Source: Candidatus Aminicenantes bacterium UBA6228
Lineage (GTDB): Bacteria > Acidobacteriota > Aminicenantia > Aminicenantales > Saccharicenantaceae
Reading direction: 5' to 3'
Assembly: GCA_002441005.1 (NCBI GenBank)
Contig: DJWO01000009.1
Span: 1 to 64,000 of the forward strand
Length of the DNA stretch: 64,000 bases
Positions 17,299 through 26,276 of the stretch are shown in pieces; positions within the stretch are counted from its first letter, which is position 1, and each line of letters begins with the position of its first letter. Below the pieces are notes generated by a model. That model was not told the DNA's origin, did not search any database, and saw nothing but the letters and a program-made list of their open reading frames with translations. Position numbers and translations under genes: made by a program.

Positions 17299-18351
17299 CT
17301 AAATATCCTGGCTGAAATCAGCCGGACGGTTAAACCAATAACAATTTTTATCACGACCGACGACCAATGTCCAGATTTGCGGCTGGGCGGCGGTCGCCGC
17401 TTCTATTTCTTCGAGGTCCATGACCATAAACGCGGTGGACAGGCCATCAGATAGAGCCGGTAAAGGATGAGACACCCAGACGGCTAACTGCCTGGATTGA
17501 GACTGCCTCCCCCGCGGGTCATAAATATGCTCGCCTTTAACTTCATGTCCGGAACCGCTCAGGGCTCTGTCTTTAAGGCTTACCCGACCTGCCTTTAGAA
17601 AATCAAAGCCGCCGCCGACGGTCACCGGCCAGGCCTCCTTTCCGCGGGCCAGGACGGTGCTTTCACCGGCATTGGCCAGAAAGCTGTCTATTTCCCAGCT
17701 GGCCAGCACATTTGACGCCGCCTCCAGCGCATAGCCTTTGCCAATGGCTCCAACATCCAGGTCAAGCCCGTAAGCGCTTCCCTCCAGCCGCAGAGCCAGA
17801 TACTGAGTTTGAGTTTCGAGGAGCTCGAGCGGAAAAAGTTCGACCCAGGCCTCTTTTTCAGGTCTGGACTCTTGTCCTGATCCGGTTTCGGTTTTGACTG
17901 TGCCAACCGCCGGACCGATTTTATTATTCTGACTGTCACCACTTTCGGTTGAATTCCGGGTTTCATCTTTCTCCTTATTTAACCCGTCACCACCGGCTGA
18001 GTGTTTATTTTTTATGGCCCGGAAGTTGATATTAAAAGCTCCGCCGGTCGCGGCCATCAACTCAAAACTCGTTTTAAGGCACTCATAAGTTTCAATCCCG
18101 ATGGGCAGTGTTTCACCCGGCTCCAAGCGGTTAATCATGGAAATTTCGCTTCCTGGATCAAAGCGGCTAAAAAGTCTTTCCAGCCGGTCAATTTCTTTAA
18201 AAAAAGCCTGAGCGGCGCTGCGGTCATAGATTTCTTCTTCGCCGGCCAACAGGAGCTCAAAAAAAGTGCTCATGGCCTCATGGGAGAAACGATGGATTGA
18301 AAGCTCGTCCAACTTTTTACCCGGCCTGCCCCGGTTTGACAATAATGACAT
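17299..18351 (-). CDS. apbE: FAD:protein FMN transferase ApbE
   Basis: A 350-residue flavin transferase that attaches FMN to a threonine or serine of a target protein. Seen are an AMST motif (family AMGT) at 26-29, SRFDPGSEIS, the magnesium and FAD site DVGAIGKGYALE, FLANAGESTVLA and SGSGHEVKGEHIYDP. No signal peptide or lipobox is visible. A hydrophilic Asn/Glu/Lys-rich insert of about 50 residues interrupts the domain near 115-170. The first ATG overlaps the upstream gene by 35 bases; the in-frame ATG at 18273 would lose nothing conserved except the leading HEA. The operon also encodes a heptahaem cytochrome and a membrane protein, so the target may be an electron-transfer flavoprotein, but none is in the window. 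Confidence 0.85.
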   Translation of the reverse strand: MSLLSNRGRPGKKLDELSIHRFSHEAMSTFFELLLAGEEEIYDRSAAQAFFKEIDRLERLFSRFDPGSEISMINRLEPGETLPIGIETYECLKTSFELMAATGGAFNINFRAIKNKHSAGGDGLNKEKDETRNSTESGDSQNNKIGPAVGTVKTETGSGQESRPEKEAWVELFPLELLETQTQYLALRLEGSAYGLDLDVGAIGKGYALEAASNVLASWEIDSFLANAGESTVLARGKEAWPVTVGGGFDFLKAGRVSLKDRALSGSGHEVKGEHIYDPRGRQSQSRQLAVWVSHPLPALSDGLSTAFMVMDLEEIEAATAAQPQIWTLVVGRDKNCYWFNRPADFSQDI

Positions 18352-19024
18352 CGAGAGCCAGCATGGCGGCCAGAATCGAAATGACGGCGCTCCAGCGGTG
18401 GAGGTTAAAAAATAAGATTTGAGCCGGAAAATTAAAATAAGGCAACATTGAGCCGAGGGTGGATAAAATCAAAAAGAAACCGGCCAGGACAAACAGCCAG
18501 AAACTCGCTGCTTGAAAATAAATCCGCGGTAAATAGCGGTTTAAAGCCAGGCAGTAAAAGTCCGGGGCCACCTCAGGTGCTCCTTTAGAACCCTCGCCGC
18601 CGGACAGAGGCAGGTAGATTCTGGCCCTGAGAAAAAGAACAGCCATCAGGCTGACGGCAAAAAGCCCACCACAGGCCACATGAAGAAGAAGCGGAAAACC
18701 AAAAAGTCCGCGCGAAATAAACCAGGCAAAGAAAATGCCGCTCAAACTCAGATAAAGATAGCTTAAAGCCAGGGCATAAAAGATCCAGACTGTCCAGCTG
18801 CGGTAACTTTTCTGGCCCCAGCTGATAAAATAATCAAGCGATTTATCCCAGCGGCTTAGTTTTAGATATGATTTTCCCCAGCCGCCAAGCCAGTTGAAAT
18901 AGCCCTTCAGAGCCTCAGCCGAAAGTTTTTTCTGGTCTTCTTTTAGATGATTTAGATAGCGGCCAAAAGTTAACCTCAGTCCGAGAGCAACGATTAATAA
19001 AAAACTGCCGATTCCAAACAGCAT
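18317..19024 (-). CDS. Four-helix-type membrane protein, possible cytochrome b subunit
   Basis: A 235-residue integral membrane protein with a first helix at 1-20 and four more from about 80 onward. Histidines fall inside helices (LLLHVACGG and LHRWSAVISIL), which would suit haem b ligation. No named family is certain. It lies three bases after the multihaem cytochrome gene and overlaps apbE by 35 bases, so the three are one operon. A role as the quinol-facing subunit of a cytochrome complex is inferred from position and the helix histidines. Confidence 0.6.
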   Translation of the reverse strand: MLFGIGSFLLIVALGLRLTFGRYLNHLKEDQKKLSAEALKGYFNWLGGWGKSYLKLSRWDKSLDYFISWGQKSYRSWTVWIFYALALSYLYLSLSGIFFAWFISRGLFGFPLLLHVACGGLFAVSLMAVLFLRARIYLPLSGGEGSKGAPEVAPDFYCLALNRYLPRIYFQAASFWLFVLAGFFLILSTLGSMLPYFNFPAQILFFNLHRWSAVISILAAMLALDVIIVKPGQAG

Positions 19025-19027
19025 CCG

Positions 19028-21577
19028 CTATCTCCTGTTTTCCTTTTGAGCCGCTTCATCTGCGATTTTAGAAACTTTGCCAGTAACTCGGAGAATAACT
19101 ACCGCCAAAATCAACCCGATAACCAGCAAACAGCCAGCCAGAACCAGTTTGAGGGCCGGCCTGACAGCAAAAGTCAGCCCAAAAATCCACTGGAAAAACG
19201 AGCCTGTTTTCATCAGATCAGAACTGAGTCTCTCCTCTCTCACCCTGGTTTTAAGGGGGCCTGGAGCCTCAATTTTCCCGAAGAAAACTTTTGAGTTAAG
19301 ACTGTGGCAATCGGTGCAACTGTTTTTGCCCAGGGCCTGCTGGGCCGGACGGACATTATGCGCCAGCGGCCAGGAAACTGCTCTGGCAGCCGGATGCTGG
19401 CCAGCTTTGAGTTTTCCATCCTTATCCAGGCTAAAAACCTGACCGGAAGCAACGTAACAGAATTCCCGGGCTGGGTTCGCTTCGCTGAGTCTCTTGAGCC
19501 CCAGCGTAATCTGTTCCTCCGTCAGCAGCTCACCGCTATCACCCAGCTCGACGAGTGTTTTCAGCCAGAAGTCATCAAAGAGTGGCCTGACGGTATTATC
19601 TTCAAGCCAGCCAGGTGCGGGCAGAACAGCCTCGCCTTCTTTCCCTTCTTTTAGTTCTTTCTGTTCTATTTCTTCTTTTTGTAGATACCCTTCCTCCAGC
19701 CTGTAAATCACTTTTCCCACGGCCAGCACTGGCTCTTTAGCTGGTTTCTGCAGCTTCAAGGCATTGAGGACATTGAGAATCCTGTCTTCCATTTCGGCCG
19801 TGGCTTCATCCGGATTAAAAGCCGTGAGCAGTAGTTTGACCTCGCTACCTTTTTTCTGCATCAGCAGAAATTTGCCTTCATCTGCCTTTTTATTGAGCTT
19901 AACCCGGTGGACATCGAGGCTTCCATCCACATTTGGTTCAAACAAAAAATTAGAAATAAGAACCGCCGGGTCAAAGCCTTCCTCAGCCAGAGGATAGAGA
20001 CAGTTGAGCAGGCTGGCCACGGTTTCTTTAACCTCAAAAATGCCGGGTGAAATCTCTAAAACTGTCTGGGCTGCTACCGGCGACAGTTCTTTTCCCTTTT
20101 TTTCTGCCCAGAAAGCAGGCCACATCATCCGCTCGGGATAAATCTTATTGTCCTCTTCCCTGACGAAAACCGGCTCAATGATCAGTGGATAATCAGCCGT
20201 CCAGTTCGCCTTGCCAAAGATCCCTAAGCGATTGGCTCTTGAAGTATAAATTTCCTGAGGCTCTTTTTCAGGCATCAAACCCGAATGACAGACAGTGCAG
20301 GCTAAGCGCTCAAAATGAACTTTCGGGATGCCGCGATGAGCCGGGCGCGGTGCGCCGAGAAAGCCGGCATAACCTTCGCCGCCTTTTTCGGGTTTTTCAC
20401 CCAGGTGGCAGCCGGCACAGGTCAGGCTATCCTGCTTGATGCCTGGAATAGCGGTCTTTTCACCCTGGAAACCTCTGACCATCTGGTGGCTTAAATCATT
20501 GCGGTGACAGTCAACGCATTTTAAGCCGGCCAGGGCATGGACATCACGCTCGACCGCCGCCTTCGTCTCTGCCTTTCTGGCCGTGACTGAATGACAGGCT
20601 AAACAGCGGCTGTCGTCAGGCTGATAGTTTAAATTGAGGAGGGCATTGTTCTGGCTGTCAAATAAAGTCTGGTCATATTTGACTTCAGGCACCACTGCCC
20701 ATTCGTGATCATCAGGATTAGGCCCATCAATGATATCCCAGGTTGAAGGCAGGCGCGAAGCCATGCCTTTCACCTCGCCCAGACCGGAGGCAGCCGTCGC
20801 CGCCCAGCGGAAATTCTCGCGCATGACCTGCTTGACCCATTCACTGTGGTCTTGAAGGGGCGAACCATTATGGCAGCCAAAGCAATTTATTTCCAGCCGC
20901 CCCGAAACACTCCAGCGCGAATCGGCTGTGACCTCTTTCTCACCCGGTTCACCTGGCCCGCCGCCATTAAGATTACGGCCGAAAAGACTGACCAATTGCC
21001 AGTCGCTCAAGCCAATCTGATCCGGCTTCCATAGCCCGGGGAAATTAGCGTAGGAAATGGGAAGCTGGACACCTGTCTTGTCATCAACCAGCACCCAGGG
21101 TTCTGACGGGCGGTCAACTGCCGGCCGCTTCTTCAGGTTAAAATGCAGCCCCTGACTTATGGTTTCATATTCGTGACAGGGAGCACAGGAGTAGCGCGTC
21201 GACAGAGGCCAAGCCGAGGGCGCAGCCGGCACAATCTGCTCATTGAATTCATCCATCAACGGCACCCGGTGAAGTGGCGAAATCTGGCTCCGCGTCCAGG
21301 GTATCTGTTTTACTTCTTCTTCCAGGGTAATTTTCTCGATTATTCCTTTTGTCTCGACATTTCGTTTTTGAGCCTTCGTCTTTTCTGATTCTATTTTTTC
21401 TGCTTCGGTTTTTTCCTGCGGTCTTTTATCGTCTTTAGCCGCCAGTCTCGAGGAGACCTGGAGTGTAACGAAGATAAAAAGGAAAGAACAAACGGCATAG
21501 ATAATTACCTGGCCGAGCTTTTTCCAGGTCAGCCTCCTGGCCGGGCTTTGTTCTGGCTTCAGGCTTGAGCGCTTCAT
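19028..21577 (-). CDS. Membrane-anchored heptahaem c-type cytochrome
   Basis: An 849-residue protein with a membrane segment at about 23-44, seven CxxCH haem-binding motifs (CAPCH at 131, then CFGCH, CLACH, CVDCH, CAGCH, CTVCH and CTDCH) and a C-terminal membrane helix (about 805-830). The bulk is therefore in the periplasm. The haem motifs are spread over 600 residues, with a haem-free stretch of about 250 residues before the seventh, which has alternating alpha/beta character. It does not match a family I can name firmly. The operon with a putative cytochrome b and ApbE indicates membrane electron transfer; the direction and partner are unknown. Confidence 0.85.
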   Translation of the reverse strand: MKRSSLKPEQSPARRLTWKKLGQVIIYAVCSFLFIFVTLQVSSRLAAKDDKRPQEKTEAEKIESEKTKAQKRNVETKGIIEKITLEEEVKQIPWTRSQISPLHRVPLMDEFNEQIVPAAPSAWPLSTRYSCAPCHEYETISQGLHFNLKKRPAVDRPSEPWVLVDDKTGVQLPISYANFPGLWKPDQIGLSDWQLVSLFGRNLNGGGPGEPGEKEVTADSRWSVSGRLEINCFGCHNGSPLQDHSEWVKQVMRENFRWAATAASGLGEVKGMASRLPSTWDIIDGPNPDDHEWAVVPEVKYDQTLFDSQNNALLNLNYQPDDSRCLACHSVTARKAETKAAVERDVHALAGLKCVDCHRNDLSHQMVRGFQGEKTAIPGIKQDSLTCAGCHLGEKPEKGGEGYAGFLGAPRPAHRGIPKVHFERLACTVCHSGLMPEKEPQEIYTSRANRLGIFGKANWTADYPLIIEPVFVREEDNKIYPERMMWPAFWAEKKGKELSPVAAQTVLEISPGIFEVKETVASLLNCLYPLAEEGFDPAVLISNFLFEPNVDGSLDVHRVKLNKKADEGKFLLMQKKGSEVKLLLTAFNPDEATAEMEDRILNVLNALKLQKPAKEPVLAVGKVIYRLEEGYLQKEEIEQKELKEGKEGEAVLPAPGWLEDNTVRPLFDDFWLKTLVELGDSGELLTEEQITLGLKRLSEANPAREFCYVASGQVFSLDKDGKLKAGQHPAARAVSWPLAHNVRPAQQALGKNSCTDCHSLNSKVFFGKIEAPGPLKTRVREERLSSDLMKTGSFFQWIFGLTFAVRPALKLVLAGCLLVIGLILAVVILRVTGKVSKIADEAAQKENRR

Positions 21578-21669
21578 GTTTTATTTTTAGCTTTTTTTAT
21601 TCTAACTTTTCTATTTTTTTTATCTTTTTATGGCCTTAAATCCTTCTGCCTTCATGGATTTCATGGCCT

Positions 21670-23043
21670 TCAGGCTTTAAAATCTTCCGCTCTGAATTTA
21701 AGATAAGCATGGTTCCTGACCGCTTCATTGACTTTAAGCACCGCCACTGCCGACTCATAAGCCAGCTCAGCCGGGCAGTTAAGCGGCACCCCTCGCCGGA
21801 TGGCCTCAAAAAAGTTTTCAAGGTGTGGCTGATGGGCAGGTTTAGCCAGTTCAATGGGCAGCGGCCAGCGGCCAGCCTCAGCGGTCACCCGCACATCAAC
21901 AAAAACATTTTTGGTCTGGACCTTTTGAATGGGCGGAGCTTCCGACCTGATCAACCCTTCCCGCACTAAAGGCGCCCAATCCGGGGCATGGGCCTCGCGA
22001 TAAGCCCAGTCTCCCCTTTGAGGCACCTCTGAAATGACGAGCGAACCGTTATCGCCCATAAAAGTCTCGTAAAAACCTCCATGCGAGGTCGTCGTCTGAA
22101 CCTGATAAAAGGCCCGGGCCGCGCCGGTGGGCGTGTCATATTCATAAATAACCATTACGTTGTCATACCATTCGCGTTGGGGATAATAGTCAATGCCGCC
22201 TGAAGCCACCACCGATTTCGGGTTGGCTTTAAACGCCCAGCTAAAGAGGTCAATCTGATGTGATCCAAGATCAACAATTGGTCCACCACCATATTTTTTA
22301 AACCAGCGCCAGTTTCTGAATTCTTCCATCGAATTGTAACCGTAGCGGTGAAGGATTTCGGAAGGAATAGTATATTTTTTGGGCCAGCTCAACATCTCGG
22401 CCCTGGCCCGGTTCCATTGAGCATAACCAATCATCACCCGGCCAATGATCTGTCTTTCATGGAGAAGCTTGTCTATGGCATGAATATAACGGGGATTGGA
22501 ACGGCGCTGATGACCGATCTGAAGTAACCGGCCTGTTCGCCGGGCTGTCTCGACCATGGTGCGGGCTTGATCCAGGCTGTTGGACATCTCTTTCTCACAA
22601 TAAACAGGGAGGCCATGATTAAGACAGGCATTTGCCTGTTCGGCATGAACCCAGTCGGGCGTGGCAATAATGACCGCATCCAGGTCTTTCTCGCTGTTTA
22701 GAAGCTGCTTATAATCCTCATAAACGTGCGGTGTCTGGCCATATTTGTTTAGATAACCGGAAGCATAATTACGGCTGTATTCCCAGATATCGGCCAGAGC
22801 GGCAATTTTTATCCCGGGAATGCGGAGGCAGCAATCAAGAAGAACCCGGCCCTGTTCACCGGCCCCGATAAGCGCTACCCGCAGCTCATCGGAAGGCATG
22901 ACCGTCCGTCCCTGGCCAGCTCCGGTGAGAAGAAACGGCCGCCCGAAAAGTTTGCCAGTAGTCATGGCCAGGCCGACACCTGCCGCCGTCGTTTTTAGAA
23001 AATCGCGCCGGGAGAAACCATCTTTCTTATCGCTGTCTTCCAT
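21670..23043 (-). CDS. Tat-exported Gfo/Idh/MocA family oxidoreductase
   Basis: A 457-residue sugar oxidoreductase with the twin-arginine motif SRRDFLK at 11-17, a hydrophobic segment and a cleavage-like region before FGRPF. The Rossmann turn is IGAGEQG. The EKP motif reads CEKEMSN, keeping the lysine but with Glu after it. The C-terminal domain has the typical GGGPIVDLGSHQIDLF. It lies upstream of the cytochrome operon with a 92-base gap on the same strand, which raises the possibility that its cofactor is re-oxidised by that chain; this is inference only. Confidence 0.86.
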   Translation of the reverse strand: MEDSDKKDGFSRRDFLKTTAAGVGLAMTTGKLFGRPFLLTGAGQGRTVMPSDELRVALIGAGEQGRVLLDCCLRIPGIKIAALADIWEYSRNYASGYLNKYGQTPHVYEDYKQLLNSEKDLDAVIIATPDWVHAEQANACLNHGLPVYCEKEMSNSLDQARTMVETARRTGRLLQIGHQRRSNPRYIHAIDKLLHERQIIGRVMIGYAQWNRARAEMLSWPKKYTIPSEILHRYGYNSMEEFRNWRWFKKYGGGPIVDLGSHQIDLFSWAFKANPKSVVASGGIDYYPQREWYDNVMVIYEYDTPTGAARAFYQVQTTTSHGGFYETFMGDNGSLVISEVPQRGDWAYREAHAPDWAPLVREGLIRSEAPPIQKVQTKNVFVDVRVTAEAGRWPLPIELAKPAHQPHLENFFEAIRRGVPLNCPAELAYESAVAVLKVNEAVRNHAYLKFRAEDFKA

Positions 23044-23254
23044 GTTAATCTCTTTTTTCTTCAGTCACTTATTTTACTATTTTTTACCTGTTTCCCGGTC
23101 AGAATGCAAACTATTTTTAAGAGCTATTTTCAGAGCATTTTTGTGAACAGGCGCGTTGAACCAGGCCTGAACGCCCAAGCTGATGGAGTCAGCTTGTTAA
23201 ACATAATTCAGGTTTGAGCGGGTTTTAGCCAGGCAGCCCGGCGTGGCCGCAGTT

Positions 23255-24244
23255 CTACTTTTTCATATGGCTGTCAAAAGCCACCTCCGAGGGCTTAAAA
23301 TCAAGCCCGCGGACAAACTCTAAGGCTTCTTTAGCTCCAAATTCCCTGTCCATGCCGTTATCTTCCCACTCGACCGAAAGAGGACCCTCATAGCCAATGG
23401 CATTGAGTTCTCTGATAATTGATTCAAAGTCGACATCTCCATGGCCGAGAGAGCGGAAATTCCAGCCCCGCCGCAGGTCTCCAAAGGGCAGATGCGACCC
23501 GAGGACCGAGGCTTTGCCGTCAAGCGTCAGAGCCACGTCCTTGAGATGGACATGATAAATCCGGTCAGGAAATTCCCGGATAAAAAGATGAGGCGTCATC
23601 CCCTGCCAGAGAAGATGACTGGGATCAAAGTTAAAGCCAAGTGTTGGCCGGTAATCAAAAACTTCGAGCAGCCGTTTGGCCGTGTAAAAATCAAAGGCGA
23701 TTTCAGTTGGATGAACTTCCAGGGCAAATTTCACTCCGCAGCGGTCAAATTCATCAAAAATTGGTGTCCAGAGTTCTTTTATCTGCTGGAAGCCTTTCTC
23801 CACCAGTTCCTCACTCGTGGCTGGAAACGAATACCAGAACTTCCAGATGGGTGAACCCATAAAGCCATTGACCACATAGCAGCCCAGGTTTTTAGCCGCC
23901 CGGGCGGTGAGCTTCATTTCTTCAATTGCCCAGCGCCGGATTTGATCCGGTTTTCCCTTCACCTCGGCCGGAGCAAAGTCATCAAGACGCAAGTCGTAGA
24001 GGTCGCCGACACACTGGCCGGCCAGGTGAGCCCCGAGAGCCAGGCACTCTAAGTGATACCTCGCCAGAATTTCTTTTTTCCTGGCCAGATAGCCAGGATC
24101 TGCGACCGCCTTTTTAACTTCCAGATGATCTCCCCAGGTAGCAATTTCCAGCCCGTCATAGCCCCAGGAGCTGGCTTTCTCACAGACGATTTCAAAGGGA
24201 AGATCAGCCCACTGTCCGGTAAATAAGGTTATTGGTCTTGCCAT
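23255..24244 (-). CDS. Sugar-phosphate isomerase/epimerase-like TIM-barrel protein
   Basis: A 329-residue xylose-isomerase-like protein. The ATG at 24244 is preferred over an in-frame TTG at 24259, because GGGAGGAG lies just before it. The metal-binding residues of the family are visible in order: ALEVHPTEI, NFDPSHLLW, HVHLKD and SVEWED. No signal peptide, so it is cytoplasmic. It lies 43 bases after a cytoplasmic Gfo/Idh gene and both probably act on the same sugar. These proteins often epimerise or isomerise keto-sugars. Confidence 0.85.
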   Translation of the reverse strand: MARPITLFTGQWADLPFEIVCEKASSWGYDGLEIATWGDHLEVKKAVADPGYLARKKEILARYHLECLALGAHLAGQCVGDLYDLRLDDFAPAEVKGKPDQIRRWAIEEMKLTARAAKNLGCYVVNGFMGSPIWKFWYSFPATSEELVEKGFQQIKELWTPIFDEFDRCGVKFALEVHPTEIAFDFYTAKRLLEVFDYRPTLGFNFDPSHLLWQGMTPHLFIREFPDRIYHVHLKDVALTLDGKASVLGSHLPFGDLRRGWNFRSLGHGDVDFESIIRELNAIGYEGPLSVEWEDNGMDREFGAKEALEFVRGLDFKPSEVAFDSHMKK

Positions 24245-24287
24245 TTTTTCTCCTCCCAAGAATTAGGATTATTATTTATCAACCCAC

Positions 24288-25463
24288 CTAAAATTTTACC
24301 CAGACTGCTCCCTTCTCCGAGCTTTCGACGCACTTTTCTATAAATTTCACCCCGCGTACTCCTTCTTCTACCTGCGGGAAATCAAGGTCATCGGCTATAA
24401 GCTCCTGACCATGGAGCTTCTTGTCGAGGGCGGTCAGGAAGGTCGAATAGATGTTGGCAAAAGCTTCAAAGTAACCTTCATTATGGCCAGACGGAATACG
24501 CGACAGCGACTGAGCTCGCGGGCACATCGGGTCACGCCCCCGGGAAAGATAAGCCACCGGCCGGTCAAGGTAGGAAATCTTAGCGTGGTTTGGATCTTCC
24601 TGATACCATTCAATCGCGCCTTTGGTTCCATAGATCCTAACTCTGAAGCCATTATCATGGCCGATAGCAATCTGCGAACACCAGTAGAGTCCGGTGGCTC
24701 CGCCCTTGAAGTCAATCATAATCGAGGCATTGTCATCGAGCGGCCGCCCTTCGCCAAAATGGTCGAGCCGGGCACAGAGTGTTTCTATTTCCAGTCCGGT
24801 CAGGTAAGAAACCATGTGTTCTATATGCGTTCCAATATCGCCAACACAATTGGAAATTCCAGCCCGGGCCGGATCTGTTCGCCAGGCCGCCTGCCTCTGG
24901 CCTGTTTTTTCTACCAGGGTGGCCAGCCATTCCTGCGGGTACTCACCGGCTACAAAACGGATGGTGCCTAACTCGCCCTGTGAAATCAGACAGCGCAGAT
25001 GTTTGATGATTGGAAAACCGGAATAAGTATAGGTGACACAGAAAAGCAGGTCTTTCTGGCGAGCCAGATCAGCCAGTTCTTGGGCCAGCGAGCTGCTGGT
25101 GGCTAAAGGCTTATCACAGACTACCGGAAATCCAAGTTCGAGAGCCTGGCGGGCGATCGGATAATGCGAATCATTGGGAGTGACAATGACGATAAAATCA
25201 GGCCGGTCCGGATGACGGGCTTCAGCTTTGAGCAGTTCATCATAGTTCCGGTAAAGGCGGCTTTTATCCAGCCTGAGTGGTTCCCCTGTTTTGAGGGTAT
25301 CCTCGTAATTTCGGGAAAAGCAGCCGGCGACCAGGCGGGCTTTGCCATCCATAGCTATGGCTTTCCGGTGGACATCGCCGATAAAAGAGCCTGTCCCGCC
25401 ACCAATCATGGCGTATTTTAGCTGAGGGATCTGGCTTAAGCTCTCCTTCTGCCCTTCAATCAT
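24288..25463 (-). CDS. Cytoplasmic Gfo/Idh/MocA family oxidoreductase
   Basis: A 391-residue protein without a twin-arginine signal. It has the Rossmann turn MIGGGTGSFIG and a DKPLA form of the EKP motif (VVCDKPLA). The C-terminal domain contains CVGDIGTHIEHM. The start codon at 25463 has a TAAGGAG-like site upstream. It is followed by the TIM-barrel isomerase gene. Unlike the other four oxidoreductases in the window it should work inside the cell, on the product that enters. Confidence 0.85.
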   Translation of the reverse strand: MIEGQKESLSQIPQLKYAMIGGGTGSFIGDVHRKAIAMDGKARLVAGCFSRNYEDTLKTGEPLRLDKSRLYRNYDELLKAEARHPDRPDFIVIVTPNDSHYPIARQALELGFPVVCDKPLATSSSLAQELADLARQKDLLFCVTYTYSGFPIIKHLRCLISQGELGTIRFVAGEYPQEWLATLVEKTGQRQAAWRTDPARAGISNCVGDIGTHIEHMVSYLTGLEIETLCARLDHFGEGRPLDDNASIMIDFKGGATGLYWCSQIAIGHDNGFRVRIYGTKGAIEWYQEDPNHAKISYLDRPVAYLSRGRDPMCPRAQSLSRIPSGHNEGYFEAFANIYSTFLTALDKKLHGQELIADDLDFPQVEEGVRGVKFIEKCVESSEKGAVWVKF

Positions 25464-25739
25464 TTTAAAGCTCCTTAAATTCCTTAAATTAATCAGACTT
25501 CAATTCTTATCTTATTTAACTCCCGCCCGTTTTTCAAAAAGAAATTATTGGGGAGGCAAGATGACGTCTGGCATTGTTAGACTCAATTGTTAGAGTCAGA
25601 GTTGGCTCAGGCAGCTAACTAAGATGAATAAACTGAGGCCTTAAAATGGCCAAATCACAAGCTAAACTTGACACGGCCAGAGAAACAGGCCTAATTAAGT
25701 TGTCACGGTTCGTTATACAAGCTAAAAAGTCAAAAAAGA
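25464..25739. other. Intergenic region, left border of the defence island
   Basis: No gene is seen. No tRNA, attachment site or direct repeat marks the junction with the defence genes. Confidence 0.4.
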
Positions 25740-26276
25740 TCATTCCTTATTAGTGACGCGGAACCAGTAAGTAAATAGGTCTCTCTCGAGCTCCTGATAC
25801 TTTTTATATTTATGCGAAATAATTTCCCAGAAGAATTCGTTGTGCCGCTTTTGCTTAAAATGGGCAAGCTCATGGAAGATGATGTATTCAATAAGATAAT
25901 CTGGCAGGTATCTGGCCAGCTTATTTATGGTGAGATTTTTTCTGGTGCTCAGGCTGGCCCATTTGGTTTTCATGGGTCTGAAATACACCTTATGCGGTTT
26001 TAGGCCTTGCTGGCTAGCTGCCTCGGACAGGAAATACAGTACCAGCTTCTTAAAATCGTCATCAGTTCTCTGGGTGAGTTTCTTCTTCTTTGATTCTTTC
26101 AGGCATCCTTGAACAAAGATCCATTTCTTTTCAATCCATCGCTTGTGCCTGTTAAAGACCTCCTCGCGGTTAGAATTCAGGGGGAGGATAAAGCGAAGTT
26201 CACCAGTAGTAAATTCAAGACGGGGATATTTTATTCTTCGGTAAAAAACCTTGTAGGGGATATTTTCAACTGCCAT
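25740..26276 (-). CDS. YgjP-like (DUF45) metallopeptidase
   Basis: A 178-residue protein. Conserved parts are WASLSTRKNLTIN at 106-118 and the zinc motif HELAH at 135-139 with a third ligand His at 145 (KRHNEFFW). This is the SprT/YgjP type of zinc protein. It overlaps the 3' end of hsdR by 11 bases. Such genes often lie next to hsdR in type I restriction loci, where their function is unknown. Confidence 0.85.
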   Translation of the reverse strand: MAVENIPYKVFYRRIKYPRLEFTTGELRFILPLNSNREEVFNRHKRWIEKKWIFVQGCLKESKKKKLTQRTDDDFKKLVLYFLSEAASQQGLKPHKVYFRPMKTKWASLSTRKNLTINKLARYLPDYLIEYIIFHELAHFKQKRHNEFFWEIISHKYKKYQELERDLFTYWFRVTNKE

